From NCBI RefSeq assembly GCF_001552735.1, contig NZ_BCRT01000022.1:1-64000 (forward strand): a stretch of DNA of 64,000 bases. Reading direction: 5' to 3'. This document shows positions 8,129 through 16,219 of this stretch, piece by piece (position 1 is the first letter of the stretch; each line of letters opens with the position of its first letter). The notes under the pieces were generated by a model. The model did no database searches, was not told the DNA's origin, and saw only the letters and a program-made list of their open reading frames with translations. Position numbers and translations under genes: made by a program. Source of the DNA: Sanguibacter suarezii NBRC 16159 (lineage in GTDB: Bacteria; Actinomycetota; Actinomycetes; Actinomycetales; Cellulomonadaceae).

Positions 8129-8240
8129 CCCTCACCCTGTACTCGGTCCGACGCACCCCGGCCGTCCAGCAACGGCCGTCGAGTCACGGCCCCGTCCTCC
8201 AGACCCCTGCCGGCGGCCCCATCACCGGCAGCGTGACCCC

Positions 8241-8380
8241 TTCGCCGACCTCGTGACCCCCTCGCCGACCTCGTGACCCCTCGCCGAGCTCGTGAGCCAG
8301 GGGCGTTCACTCTGCCCTGGCTCACGAGTTCGGGCGCGGGCTCACGAGCTGGCGCGCGGGCTCACGAGTTCGCGGGGCGC
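8241..8380. repeat. Two oppositely oriented 20-bp tandem repeat arrays flanking a hairpin
   Basis: Left array: TTCGCCGACCTCGTGACCCC (8241-8260), the same with C first (8261-8280), and a decayed third copy from 8281. Right array: three 20-bp units starting CTCACGAG at 8321, 8341 and 8361. CTCGTGA/TCACGAG is the shared inverted core. Between them CTCGTGAGCCAGGG (8289-8302) pairs perfectly with 8315-8328 (14-bp stem, 12-nt loop). It could be a bidirectional terminator, a REP-like element or a multi-site protein target. Confidence 0.75.
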
Positions 8381-8455
8381 GGGAGGAGGTCGCGAGGGTG
8401 GCTCGCGGGGCGGGGGCGGGCGACCGCGGCGGGCGCCTCTCGGCAACCCGTGGCG

Positions 8456-8469
8456 TGAAAGCGTTATCA
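8456..8469. promoter_or_regulatory. LacI-type operator 1 (alpha-galactosidase promoter)
   Basis: TGAAAGCGTTATCA is a dyad around a central CG, matching the TGAAAACGTTTTCA-like consensus of LacI-family operators. It lies about 30 bp upstream of the likely -35. Confidence 0.55.
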
Positions 8470-8500
8470 AGACGTGACACCGGGGTCTTGCAATCTGATC

Positions 8501-8515
8501 TGATCAACGTTTTCA
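8501..8515. promoter_or_regulatory. LacI-type operator 2 within the promoter spacer
   Basis: TGATCAACGTTTTCA is a dyad centred on the CG of AACGTT. It lies between a candidate -35 TTGCAA (8488-8493) and -10 CATAAG (8514-8519), so a bound repressor would block polymerase. The 20-bp spacer is long, making the exact promoter call uncertain. Confidence 0.55.
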
Positions 8516-8560
8516 TAAGACCAGAGCACGACTTCACTCATCGTCGAGGAACGGATTGTC

Positions 8561-10765
8561 ATGCGGCACCGAAGCCACATCATCAGCTGGGACGCACCCC
8601 GGCTGCACATCGAGCTGTCGGCGGGCGACGACGCCCCCGTGGGCATCGAGACGCTGCGCCCCGTCGCAGACGGCGCGCCGGAGGCCTTCGGCGCGACGAT
8701 CGACCGTGCCACGCTGGCGCACCTCATCAACCCCTCGACCTCGGCCCAGCGGCTCGTCGAGGTGATCGCCTCCGGCCACGGTCGCGCCTGGTCCTCGACG
8801 CGCTACTCGGGCACCATGATCGGCGAACGCCTCCGCTACGTCGCGCACAGCCAGCGCACCGAGCCCGCCCGCGGCGCGGGGGAGTGGTCCGTCCTGGAGA
8901 TCGAGCAGGCAGACCCGGTCAGCGGGCTGCGCGTGGTCACCACGCTGCGCTCGCACGAGTCGGTGGCGGGCCTGCAGGCCTGGAGCACCGTGACGAACGA
9001 GAGCGAGACGGTGCTGCGCCTGCGCGCGGTGACCAGCCTCGCCGTCGGGTCCTTCCCGTCGACCGAGCTCACGGACGTCGACGTGCTCTGGGCACCGACC
9101 GACTGGCTCGGCGAGAGCCGCTGGGTCACCGAGGCGCTGCGCGACCAGGCGGTCATCGACCTGTCCCGCGCCGACCACGAGCACGACCCGCGCGGTGCCT
9201 TCCGGGTGACCGGGATCGGCGCATGGTCGACCGGGCAGGCGCTGCCCACCGGCATCCTGCGCGACCGCGTCACCGGGGTCACCTGGGGGTGGCAGGTCGA
9301 GCACAACGGACCCTGGCACTGGCAGGTCGGCGAGCGCGCGGACGGTCTGTACCTCGCACTGACCGGCCCCACCGACGACGAGCACCAGTGGACCAGCGAC
9401 CTCGCGCCCGGCGAGTCCTTCACCTCGGTGACGGCATCGATGGTCGTCTCCCGCGACGGCGCCGAGGGGGCCTTCGCCGAGCTCACCCGCCAGCGCCGGG
9501 CGATCCGCCGTCCCCACCACGACGTCGACACGCTGCCGGTGGTCTTCAACGACTACATGAACACCCTCATGGGCGACCCCACCACCGAGAAGCTGCTGCC
9601 GCTCATCGAGGCAGCCGGCGCGGTCGGCGCGGACTACTTCTGCATCGATGCCGGTTGGTACGCGGACGACAGCGACTGGTGGGACGGCGTCGGGGAGTGG
9701 CAGCCGTCCACCACCCGCTTCCCCGGCGGCCTGGCCGCAGTCATCGACCACATCCGGGCCAACGGCATGGAGCCGGGTCTGTGGCTCGAGCCCGAGCTCA
9801 TCGGTGTGCGCAGCCCGCTCGCGCAGTCCTATCCCGACGAGGCGTTCATGCAGCGCGCCGGTGACCGGATCTCCGAGCACCAGCGCCACCACCTGGACTT
9901 CTCCAGCCAGGCCGTGCGCGACTACATGGACTCGCGGGTCGACGCCCTCGTCTCCGAGCTCGGCATCCGCTACTTCAAGCTCGACTACAACGTCGTCCCC
10001 GGTCCGGGCACCGACGGCGCCGCCGACGGTGCGAGCGCGCCGTCGGCCCCGGGCGAGGGGCTGCTGCGGCACAACCGTGCCTACCTGGGCTGGCTGCGCT
10101 CCGTCCTCGACCGCCACCCGGACCTCATCCTGGAGAACTGCGCCTCCGGTGCCATGCGGATGGACTACGCGATGCTCTCCGAGCTGCAGCTGCAGTCCAC
10201 CTCCGACCAGCAGGACCTGCTGCGCTACCCGCCCATCGCGGCTGCGGCTCCCGCGGCGATCCTGCCTGAGCAGGCCGCCAACTGGGCCTACCCGCAGCCG
10301 GGCATGACGGCGGAGGAGATGACCTTCACCCTCGCCACGGGAGTGCTCGGACGGATGTACCTCACCGGCCACCTCAACCGCATGGACGACGCCGAGCGGG
10401 CCCTCGTGGCCAGCGCCGTCGCCGCCCACCAGGGCATCCGCCACGACCTGGCGCGGGCCTTCCCGTCCTGGCCGATCGGCCTGCCGTCCTGGGACGACCC
10501 CGCCCTCGCCCTCGCCCTCGTCGCCGACGACGTGACATACGTCACGCTCTGGCGGCGCCCGGGTGCCGCCGACGTCGTCGACCTCCCGCTCGCCGGCCTC
10601 GCCGGTGCCCAGGTCGACATCTGCCCGGTCTTCCCGGCGGACCTGGGGTCCTGGCAGGTCAGCTGGGACGCCGTCACCGGCACGCTGCGCACCAGCGTCC
10701 CCGCTGGCGCCGACGAGCAGGCCTCCGCCCGGGTGCTCAAGGTGACCCGCCGCTCCGCTCCCTGA
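8561..10765 (+). CDS. Alpha-galactosidase, GH36, cytosolic
   Basis: 734 residues with no signal peptide, the usual length of bacterial GH36 enzymes. After the N-terminal beta-sandwich the TIM barrel shows YFCIDAGWYADD, MEPGLWLEPELIG, FKLDYN and LENCASGAMRMD. The nucleophile is expected at Asp475 (KLDYN) and the acid/base at Asp549 (STSDQQD). It would release galactose from melibiose or raffinose-family sugars inside the cell after import by the ABC system encoded next. The start has GAGGAA upstream. GH36 also contains related specificities such as beta-L-arabinopyranosidase-like and N-acetylgalactosaminidase activities, so the exact substrate is inferred. Confidence 0.92.
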   Translation: MRHRSHIISWDAPRLHIELSAGDDAPVGIETLRPVADGAPEAFGATIDRATLAHLINPSTSAQRLVEVIASGHGRAWSSTRYSGTMIGERLRYVAHSQRTEPARGAGEWSVLEIEQADPVSGLRVVTTLRSHESVAGLQAWSTVTNESETVLRLRAVTSLAVGSFPSTELTDVDVLWAPTDWLGESRWVTEALRDQAVIDLSRADHEHDPRGAFRVTGIGAWSTGQALPTGILRDRVTGVTWGWQVEHNGPWHWQVGERADGLYLALTGPTDDEHQWTSDLAPGESFTSVTASMVVSRDGAEGAFAELTRQRRAIRRPHHDVDTLPVVFNDYMNTLMGDPTTEKLLPLIEAAGAVGADYFCIDAGWYADDSDWWDGVGEWQPSTTRFPGGLAAVIDHIRANGMEPGLWLEPELIGVRSPLAQSYPDEAFMQRAGDRISEHQRHHLDFSSQAVRDYMDSRVDALVSELGIRYFKLDYNVVPGPGTDGAADGASAPSAPGEGLLRHNRAYLGWLRSVLDRHPDLILENCASGAMRMDYAMLSELQLQSTSDQQDLLRYPPIAAAAPAAILPEQAANWAYPQPGMTAEEMTFTLATGVLGRMYLTGHLNRMDDAERALVASAVAAHQGIRHDLARAFPSWPIGLPSWDDPALALALVADDVTYVTLWRRPGAADVVDLPLAGLAGAQVDICPVFPADLGSWQVSWDAVTGTLRTSVPAGADEQASARVLKVTRRSAP

Positions 10766-10843
10766 CCTCTGTCCGTCCACCCCCGTTACCGCGCATCACC
10801 CCACGCAGTCGATGATGACTTGCAGAAATGAAAGGACCCTTCG

Positions 10844-12157
10844 ATGAAGAAGTTCGCAGCCACCACCGCGATCGTCACAGCGCTCGGCCTCACCCTGGCG
10901 GGCTGCGGCGACCCCAGCGGCGCCGACGCCGGGGCCAGCGCCCCGGCCGAGTGGGCCGACCAGAACGCCGACCTCTCCGGGGTCGAGCTGACGTTCTGGG
11001 CCGCCCAGTCCAGCGTGAGCGTCCCTGAAGAGGTCGCTGCGGCCTTCGAGGAGGCGACCGGCGCGGAGGTGACCATCGAGGTCATCCCGGACTCCTACGA
11101 GGCCAACGTCCAGACCCGCGTGGCGACCGGCGCGAAGCCGGACCTGGCGTTCTGGCAGCCGACGCCGTCGATGCTCACCGCGATCAACGCCAAGAACAAC
11201 CTCCTTCCGCTCGACGGCGCACCCTGGGTCGAGACCATGGAGCCGAGCCTGCAGGACCTCACCGGCATCCTCGACGGCACGCGCTACGCGACCTTGGTGG
11301 CCAGCCCGTCCGTCATCGGCGTCTATTACAACAAGGACGTCTTCGCGGCGAACGGCATCAGCGAGGTCCCGCAGAACGTCGACGAGCTGCTCACCGACGC
11401 CCGCGCCATCGAGGCCGCCGGGACCGACGCCTTCTTCGAGATGGCCGGCGACGGTTGGGGCACGCAGTGGTTCCCGCAGATGCTCCTGGCCGACGACGCC
11501 AAGGCCGGCTTCTGGGACGAGGTGAACGCCGGGACCAAGACCTTCTCCTCCCCGGAGATGCTCGACGCGATCACCGAGTACGACGACCTCATCACCGAAG
11601 GCCTGTTCAACGACGACATCAAGACCGCGACCTTCAACGACCAGGGCGCTGCGCTGCTGGCCGGCGAGGCCGCGATGGTCGTCCAGAACAACGCCTACAT
11701 GACCCAGCTCCAGGCGATGGCCACGACCGACGAGCTCGACGCGAGCATCGGGTTCTTCCCGATCTCCCGCGAGGGCACCACCGCGACGTCCATCCCGGAC
11801 CAGTCCAACGCGATCGTCGCCTTCAACACCGGGGACGCCGAGCGTCAGGCCGCGGCGCGCCAGTTCATGTCCTTCTGGATGGGTGAGGGCTACCCCACCT
11901 TCGTCGAGTCGACCAACGCGGTCTCGATCGTGACCGGCGTCGAGAACTCTCCTGAGGTTCCCCAGCTCGTGCTGGACATCCACGCCACGCTGACGGACAC
12001 CGCGCCGTCCATGCAGGCCGCCGCGGTCGCCAACCCGGACCTCTGGCTCAACCTCGTGGACATGATCAACGACGTCAAGACCCCTGAGGACGTCGCCAAG
12101 GCCACCCAGTCCCAGTTCGCCGAGCTGGCCAAGGCCGCCGGGGTCGCCGGGTTCTGA
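10844..12157 (+). CDS. Sugar ABC transporter substrate-binding lipoprotein
   Basis: 437 residues. The signal peptide MKKFAATTAIVTALGLTLAGC ends in a lipobox (LAGC), so the mature protein is tethered to the membrane surface. The fold is family 1 solute-binding (MalE-like), with ELTFWAAQSS at the mature start and PSVIGVYYNKDVF in the middle. AAGTDAFFEMAGDGWG lies in the ligand-cleft region. GAAAGGACC precedes the ATG. It follows the alpha-galactosidase by 78 bp and precedes two permease genes, so the ligand is probably an alpha-galactoside. Confidence 0.9.
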   Translation: MKKFAATTAIVTALGLTLAGCGDPSGADAGASAPAEWADQNADLSGVELTFWAAQSSVSVPEEVAAAFEEATGAEVTIEVIPDSYEANVQTRVATGAKPDLAFWQPTPSMLTAINAKNNLLPLDGAPWVETMEPSLQDLTGILDGTRYATLVASPSVIGVYYNKDVFAANGISEVPQNVDELLTDARAIEAAGTDAFFEMAGDGWGTQWFPQMLLADDAKAGFWDEVNAGTKTFSSPEMLDAITEYDDLITEGLFNDDIKTATFNDQGAALLAGEAAMVVQNNAYMTQLQAMATTDELDASIGFFPISREGTTATSIPDQSNAIVAFNTGDAERQAAARQFMSFWMGEGYPTFVESTNAVSIVTGVENSPEVPQLVLDIHATLTDTAPSMQAAAVANPDLWLNLVDMINDVKTPEDVAKATQSQFAELAKAAGVAGF

Positions 12158-12306
12158 CCCGGTTCCCCACCCCTCTTCGGGCGGGGCCGGCGCACAGACG
12201 GCTCCGCTCGAACCCTCGAGGTCCTGACCGCCCCGCAGGCACGTCCCCCCGCGCACGCCGCGGGGTGGTCAGGACCCGCCCAGCTACCCGAGAGAGAGGC
12301 GCGATC

Positions 12307-13230
12307 GTGGCGACCAGCTACGCGCCAGCCCCAGCCAAGGTGAAGAGACGACCCGAGATGGTCACCGAGCGCAAGATCCACCCCTGGTGGTTCCTCGCGC
12401 CCGCGTTCGCTGTCCTGATCGTCTTCTTCCTCGTCCCCACGGTCTACAACTTCGTCTACGCCTTCACCGACTGGTCGAGCTTCAAGTCCCAGATCAACGT
12501 CATCGGCACCGACAACTTCTCCTCGCTGCTGGAGAACGGCACGCTGCTGAAGTCGCTGCGGATCACCCTGGCCTACGCCGTCATGGTGGCGATCTTCCAG
12601 AACCTCTTCGGGCTGCTGCTCGCGCTGTTCCTGGAGAAGGACTCCACGGTCAACCGCGCCGCCCGCGTCGTGTTCTTCATCCCCGTGGTGATGAGCGCGC
12701 TGGCCGTCGGCTACATCTTCCAGGCGCTGCTCAAGCCGGAGGGGGCGCTCAACCAGATCCTGTCCTTCGTCACCGGCCAGGACGTGACCATCGCCTGGCT
12801 CGGCTCGACCACCTGGACCCTGGTCATCGTCGCGATGATCCACGCCTGGAAGTGGATGGGGCTGTCCATGCTCGTCTACCTGGCCGGCCTGAAGACCATC
12901 AGCGACGACGTCATGGAGGCCGCCCGCCTCGATGGCGCGAGCTCCTGGCAGATGTTCTGGAAGGTCCGCTTCCCACTGATCGGCCCGGCCATCACCTTCA
13001 ACGTCGCCACCGCGCTGCTGGGGTCCATGAACGGCTTCGACATCGTCCAGGCGACGACCGGCGGCGGGCCTGCCCGCAGCACCGAGATCTTCAACATCTT
13101 CGTCTTCCGGACCTTCGGCCAGGGGTTGTACGCGCAGGCCACGACCATGAGCCTGCTGCTCTTCGTGGTCGTCGCGGTCCTTGCCTTCCCTGTCATCGGA
13201 ATGCTGCGTCGTCGGGAGGAAGTCCTGTGA
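12307..13230 (+). CDS. Sugar ABC transporter permease (MalF/UgpA type)
   Basis: 307 residues from the GTG at 12307, preceded by GAGAGAGAGG. The open frame continues to 12265 but that extension lacks a site and is Arg-rich. Six membrane segments are seen. The cytoplasmic coupling loop is EAARLDGASSWQMFWKVRFPLIGP, matching the EAAxxxG signature of permeases that contact a MalK-type ATPase. It overlaps the next permease gene by 4 bp (GTGA). Role: import of the sugar captured by the upstream binding lipoprotein. Confidence 0.9.
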   Translation: MATSYAPAPAKVKRRPEMVTERKIHPWWFLAPAFAVLIVFFLVPTVYNFVYAFTDWSSFKSQINVIGTDNFSSLLENGTLLKSLRITLAYAVMVAIFQNLFGLLLALFLEKDSTVNRAARVVFFIPVVMSALAVGYIFQALLKPEGALNQILSFVTGQDVTIAWLGSTTWTLVIVAMIHAWKWMGLSMLVYLAGLKTISDDVMEAARLDGASSWQMFWKVRFPLIGPAITFNVATALLGSMNGFDIVQATTGGGPARSTEIFNIFVFRTFGQGLYAQATTMSLLLFVVVAVLAFPVIGMLRRREEVL

Positions 13231-14162
13231 GCACCCAGACTGTCAGCGCCGGTTCGGCGCACCCCGAGCCCCAGGCCCGCTCGGGCCAGCAGCCCCCGGC
13301 CACCAGGCCGCGCCGCCCGCGTCCCACCCCCAAGGGTGGACGGCAGGGCCCCTGGGCAAAGATCCAGCCCGCCGCCGTCGTGATCGTCACGATCCTGACG
13401 ATGGGCGTGCCGTTGTGGCTCGTCGTGGTCACGGCCGGCAAGAGCCAGGCGGAGGCGGTCGTCCCCACCATGGCGCTGCCCACGCAGTGGCGGCTGTGGG
13501 AGAACTTCTCCGAGATCTGGACGAGGGGTGACATCCCGGCCGGCTTCGTCGGATCCCTGCTCATCATGGTCCCCGCGGTCCTGGCGACCCTGCTGCTCGG
13601 GGCCATGGCCTCGTGGATCCTGGCGCGGCGCTCCGGACGGCTCAACTCGCTCATGTACGCCGCCGCCATCTCCGGGCTGATCCTGCCGCCCGCGGTGGTC
13701 ACCGTGGTGCTGCTGCTGCGCCAGCTCGGCATCGCGGGCACCGCGATCGGCATGATCTGCGTGTACATGGGGATCTACCTGTCCACGGTGATCTTCTTCG
13801 TCACCGGCTTCGTCCGCAACATCCCCCTCGAGCTCGAGGAGGCCGCCCGGATGGACGGTGCAGGGCCGGTCAAGATCTTCGCCCGGATCATCCTGCCGCT
13901 GCTCGTCCCGGTGCTGTCGACGGCGACCATCCTCATCTGCCTGTACGTCTGGAACGACGTCTTCTACGCCTTCTTCGTGCTGGGCGGGCAGATGGATACC
14001 CTGCCGTTGAACCTCTTCACGGTGGCCAGCGCAGGGCTGTACCTCAACAACTGGCACCTGATCTTCGCCTACGTCGTGCTCATGAGCCTGCCGCTGCTCG
14101 TGGTGTTCATGGTCTTCCAGCGCAAGATCATCTCCGGCGTGACCAGCGGCGCGGTCAAGTAG
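13227..14162 (+). CDS. Sugar ABC transporter permease (MalG/UgpE type)
   Basis: 311 residues from a GTG overlapping the previous stop, with GGGAGGAAG upstream. About 45 N-terminal residues are a Pro/Arg/Gln-rich cytosolic tail, longer than usual. Six membrane helices follow, with the coupling loop EEAARMDGAGPVKIFARIILPLLVP. It completes the binding protein plus two-permease importer. No ATPase gene follows, so a shared MsiK-like ATPase encoded elsewhere is expected (known for actinobacteria, inferred here). The operon ends at the hairpin at 14197. Confidence 0.9.
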   Translation: MSTQTVSAGSAHPEPQARSGQQPPATRPRRPRPTPKGGRQGPWAKIQPAAVVIVTILTMGVPLWLVVVTAGKSQAEAVVPTMALPTQWRLWENFSEIWTRGDIPAGFVGSLLIMVPAVLATLLLGAMASWILARRSGRLNSLMYAAAISGLILPPAVVTVVLLLRQLGIAGTAIGMICVYMGIYLSTVIFFVTGFVRNIPLELEEAARMDGAGPVKIFARIILPLLVPVLSTATILICLYVWNDVFYAFFVLGGQMDTLPLNLFTVASAGLYLNNWHLIFAYVVLMSLPLLVVFMVFQRKIISGVTSGAVK

Positions 14163-14196
14163 CGCGGCTGATCCTGGCTGGCGATGCCTGCTGAGA

Positions 14197-14230
14197 GCCC
14201 ACCGGCGCGCGATCCCGCGCGCCGGTGGGC
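14197..14230 (+). terminator. Terminator of the alpha-galactoside operon
   Basis: A perfect 14-bp GC stem (14197-14210 with 14217-14230) and a 6-nt loop GATCCC, 35 bp after the permease stop and before the next start at 14250. Confidence 0.75.
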
Positions 14231-14249
14231 TTCGCGCTACCGTGAACCC

Positions 14250-15437
14250 ATGCCGTTCAGCGTTGATGTGGCCTGGAGCCCCGAGCTCATGAAGTACAAC
14301 TTCGGCGCCGGGCATCCCATGGCACCGGTCCGACTCGAGCTCACCGTCCGCCTCGCGACCGAGCTCGGTCTGCTCGCCGCGCCCGACGTGCACGTCGTCG
14401 ACCACGGCATCGCCTCCGACGCCACGCTCACCCTCGTCCACGAGCCTGCCTACGTCGCGGCCGTGCACGCCGCCTCCGACGACGGCGTCGAGGACGTCCG
14501 GCGGGGCCTGGGCACCGAGGACGACCCGATCTTCGCCGGCATGCACGACGCCGCCGCCCGCATCGTGGCGGGCACGGACGGCGTCGCGCAGGCGGTGTGG
14601 GAGGGGCGCGCCACGCACGGCGTGAACGTCGCCGGCGGGATGCACCACGCCATGCCGGGCGGCGCGGCCGGCTTCTGCGTGTACAACGACGCCGCGGTCG
14701 CGATCGCCGGCCTGCTCGCCGCAGGAGCCCAGCGGGTGGCCTACATCGACGTCGACGCCCACCACGGGGACGGCGTGGAGGCTGCCTTCTGGGACGACCC
14801 ACGGGTGCTCACCGTCTCGGTCCACCAGAGCGGCGCGACGCTCTTCCCGGGGACCGGGCACGCGAGCGACACCGGGGGACCGGAGGCGCACGGCTCGGCC
14901 GTCAACGTGGCCCTGCCGGTGCGGACCAGCGCCAGCGGGTGGCTGCGGGCGGTCGACGCGGTGCTGCCCGAGGCGGTGCGCGCCTTCGCACCCGAGATCA
15001 TCGTCTCCCAGCACGGCTGCGACGCCCACGGCAAGGACCCGTTGAGCGACCTCGACGTCGCAGTCGACGCCCAGCGCCAGGTGGCCACCTGGGTGCACGA
15101 CCTCGCGCACGAGGTGTGCGGGGGCAAGTGGGTGGCTCTGGGAGGGGGAGGGTACGCCGTGATCGACGTGGTGCCGCTGGTGTGGTGCCACGTGCTCGCG
15201 ATCGCCCAGCACCGCGGGATCAGCCCGCTCGCGCCGGTGCCCCCGGCCTGGCGCCTGCACGTCCGCGAGGTGCTCGACCACGAGCCCCCTGAGCTCATGT
15301 CCGACGTCGCAGGTGAGGTCCGGTACGTCCCGTGGCAGACTGGGTATGACCCGGAGGACGCCGTCGACAGAGCGATCCGGGCCACGCGTCAGGCAGCGTT
15401 CCCGCTGCTCGGGGTGGACGTCAGCGCAGATCTGTGA
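14250..15437 (+). CDS. acuC: Acetoin utilization protein AcuC / histone deacetylase family
   Basis: 395 residues, the AcuC length. The zinc-hydrolase motifs are GGMHHAMPGGAAGFCVYND (active-site His pair), DVDAHHGDGVE (zinc ligands Asp and His) and QHGCDAHGKDP (third ligand Asp). The expected activity is amide deacetylation, for example of acetylated acetyl-CoA synthetase as for B. subtilis AcuC. The ATG at 14250 lies just after the terminator hairpin; the frame extends upstream to 14184 but across that hairpin. No acetoin genes are adjacent, so the name rests on family membership. Confidence 0.88.
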   Translation: MPFSVDVAWSPELMKYNFGAGHPMAPVRLELTVRLATELGLLAAPDVHVVDHGIASDATLTLVHEPAYVAAVHAASDDGVEDVRRGLGTEDDPIFAGMHDAAARIVAGTDGVAQAVWEGRATHGVNVAGGMHHAMPGGAAGFCVYNDAAVAIAGLLAAGAQRVAYIDVDAHHGDGVEAAFWDDPRVLTVSVHQSGATLFPGTGHASDTGGPEAHGSAVNVALPVRTSASGWLRAVDAVLPEAVRAFAPEIIVSQHGCDAHGKDPLSDLDVAVDAQRQVATWVHDLAHEVCGGKWVALGGGGYAVIDVVPLVWCHVLAIAQHRGISPLAPVPPAWRLHVREVLDHEPPELMSDVAGEVRYVPWQTGYDPEDAVDRAIRATRQAAFPLLGVDVSADL

Positions 15438-15542
15438 CCGTTCACCGCTTCTCACCGGACCGGCCCAGGCCCTAGGGTGGTGCACAGTGCTCCACGAGCT
15501 CAGCGGCCCCGCCGGCGAGCTCCACGACAAGAAGGTTCCGAC

Positions 15543-15749
15543 ATGACGTCGCAGGCCCCGCGCGTGCAGTTCCTCACCGTCTCCGAGGTGGCCGAGGTCA
15601 TGCGCGTCTCGAAGATGACGGTGTACCGGCTCGTGCACTCCGGGGAGCTGCCCGCGGTGCGGGTGGGCAAGTCGTTCCGGGTGCCCCAGGACGCGCTCAC
15701 CAGCTACCTCGCGGCGGCCTACATCGAGGGTGATCGGATCTCGTCCTGA
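15543..15749 (+). CDS. Excisionase/MerR-like helix-turn-helix protein
   Basis: 68 residues. The core FLTVSEVAEVMRVSKMTVYRLVHSGELPAVRVGKSFRV is an excisionase-type winged HTH (HTH_17), related in form to BldC. From memory it matches the small protein encoded next to the bS22 gene in many actinobacteria (Rv0500A in M. tuberculosis), and the same neighbour is present here. AAGAAGG lies upstream of the ATG. It is probably a DNA-binding regulator; its targets are unknown. It is not evidence for a phage, because the conserved neighbourhood explains it. Confidence 0.85.
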   Translation: MTSQAPRVQFLTVSEVAEVMRVSKMTVYRLVHSGELPAVRVGKSFRVPQDALTSYLAAAYIEGDRISS

Positions 15750-15915
15750 GTGCCGCGTCGCAGAGACCTCTCAGGAGACGATAGGATAGGTTCGGACTTT
15801 CCCGAGCGTGGGCGTCACATGTACCACTTGCAGTCTTGCGGTCTACCGGCCGCTTGGTTCTGAGCGGTTCTACGGCGTGCTGCGCGAGCAGACCCGATCA
15901 ACATTGCGAGGACCC

Positions 15916-16014
15916 ATGGGCTCCGTCATCAAGAAGCGCCGCAAGCGTATGGCTAAGAAGAAGCACCGCAAGCTGCTTCGTAAGACCCGCCACCAGCGTC
16001 GTAACAAGAAGTAA
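15916..16014 (+). CDS. bS22-like ribosomal protein (AURKAIP1/COX24 domain), 32 aa
   Basis: A tiny gene, MGSVIKKRRKRMAKKKHRKL then LRKTRHQRRNKK, with 21 Lys/Arg in 32 residues. From memory this matches the 33-residue mycobacterial protein (Rv0500B) found in ribosome structures near the decoding centre and named bS22. Its position directly after the excisionase-like gene is conserved. The GAGGAC just before the ATG serves as ribosome-binding site. A good terminator follows at 16028. Easily missed by gene finders because of its length. Confidence 0.88.
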   Translation: MGSVIKKRRKRMAKKKHRKLLRKTRHQRRNKK

Positions 16015-16027
16015 AGCAGTTCCCGAC

Positions 16028-16051
16028 CGGGCCCGGTTTCGACCGGGCCTG
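16028..16051 (+). terminator. Terminator after bS22 gene
   Basis: GGCCCGGT (16030-16037) pairs with ACCGGGCC (16042-16049) around a TTCG tetraloop, extended by two further pairs including one G-U. It is 14 bp after the stop. Confidence 0.75.
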
Positions 16052-16219
16052 AGTCGTATCCGGAATCAGGTGGGCCCACGTTCCCACCAAGCTCGGGTGG
16101 ACCCAGCCTCGACGCGCACGGTCGCGCGCGGGTGCTGGGCCTGGGCGGGTGTGAAGGATAATCTCAGGTGACTCTCAGCGATGAGGTGTCATCATCATGA
16201 CCCAGTCGGAGGCCTCCCC

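Larger units (their letters stand above)
8129..8560. other. 432-bp intergenic region: repeat array, hairpin, operators
   Basis: No credible gene. From left to right it holds a spacer, a double array of 20-bp repeats around a strong hairpin (8241-8380), a GC-rich stretch, and two LacI-type operators with the alpha-galactosidase promoter (8456-8520). The ribosome-binding site GAGGAA lies about 11 nt before the ATG at 8561. Confidence 0.7.

Noticed and set aside
8534-10780. Very long antisense open frame opposite the alpha-galactosidase
   Set aside because: In DNA of about 70 percent GC, the complement of a biased coding frame stays open. The translation is Arg/Gly/Val-rich without motifs, while the sense strand encodes a clear GH36 enzyme. 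The same applies to the long antisense frames at 26416-29079, 44290-46953, 61109-63724 and 12876-15638.
15432-15452. TGTGACCGTTCAC as a Rex operator
   Set aside because: The half-sites are separated by 4 rather than 6 bp between GTGA and TCAC, and the site overlaps the acuC stop. It does not fit the Rex consensus.
15543-15749. Excisionase-like protein as sign of a prophage
   Set aside because: The protein stands in a conserved chromosomal pair with the bS22 gene; no integrase, att repeats or phage genes are nearby.
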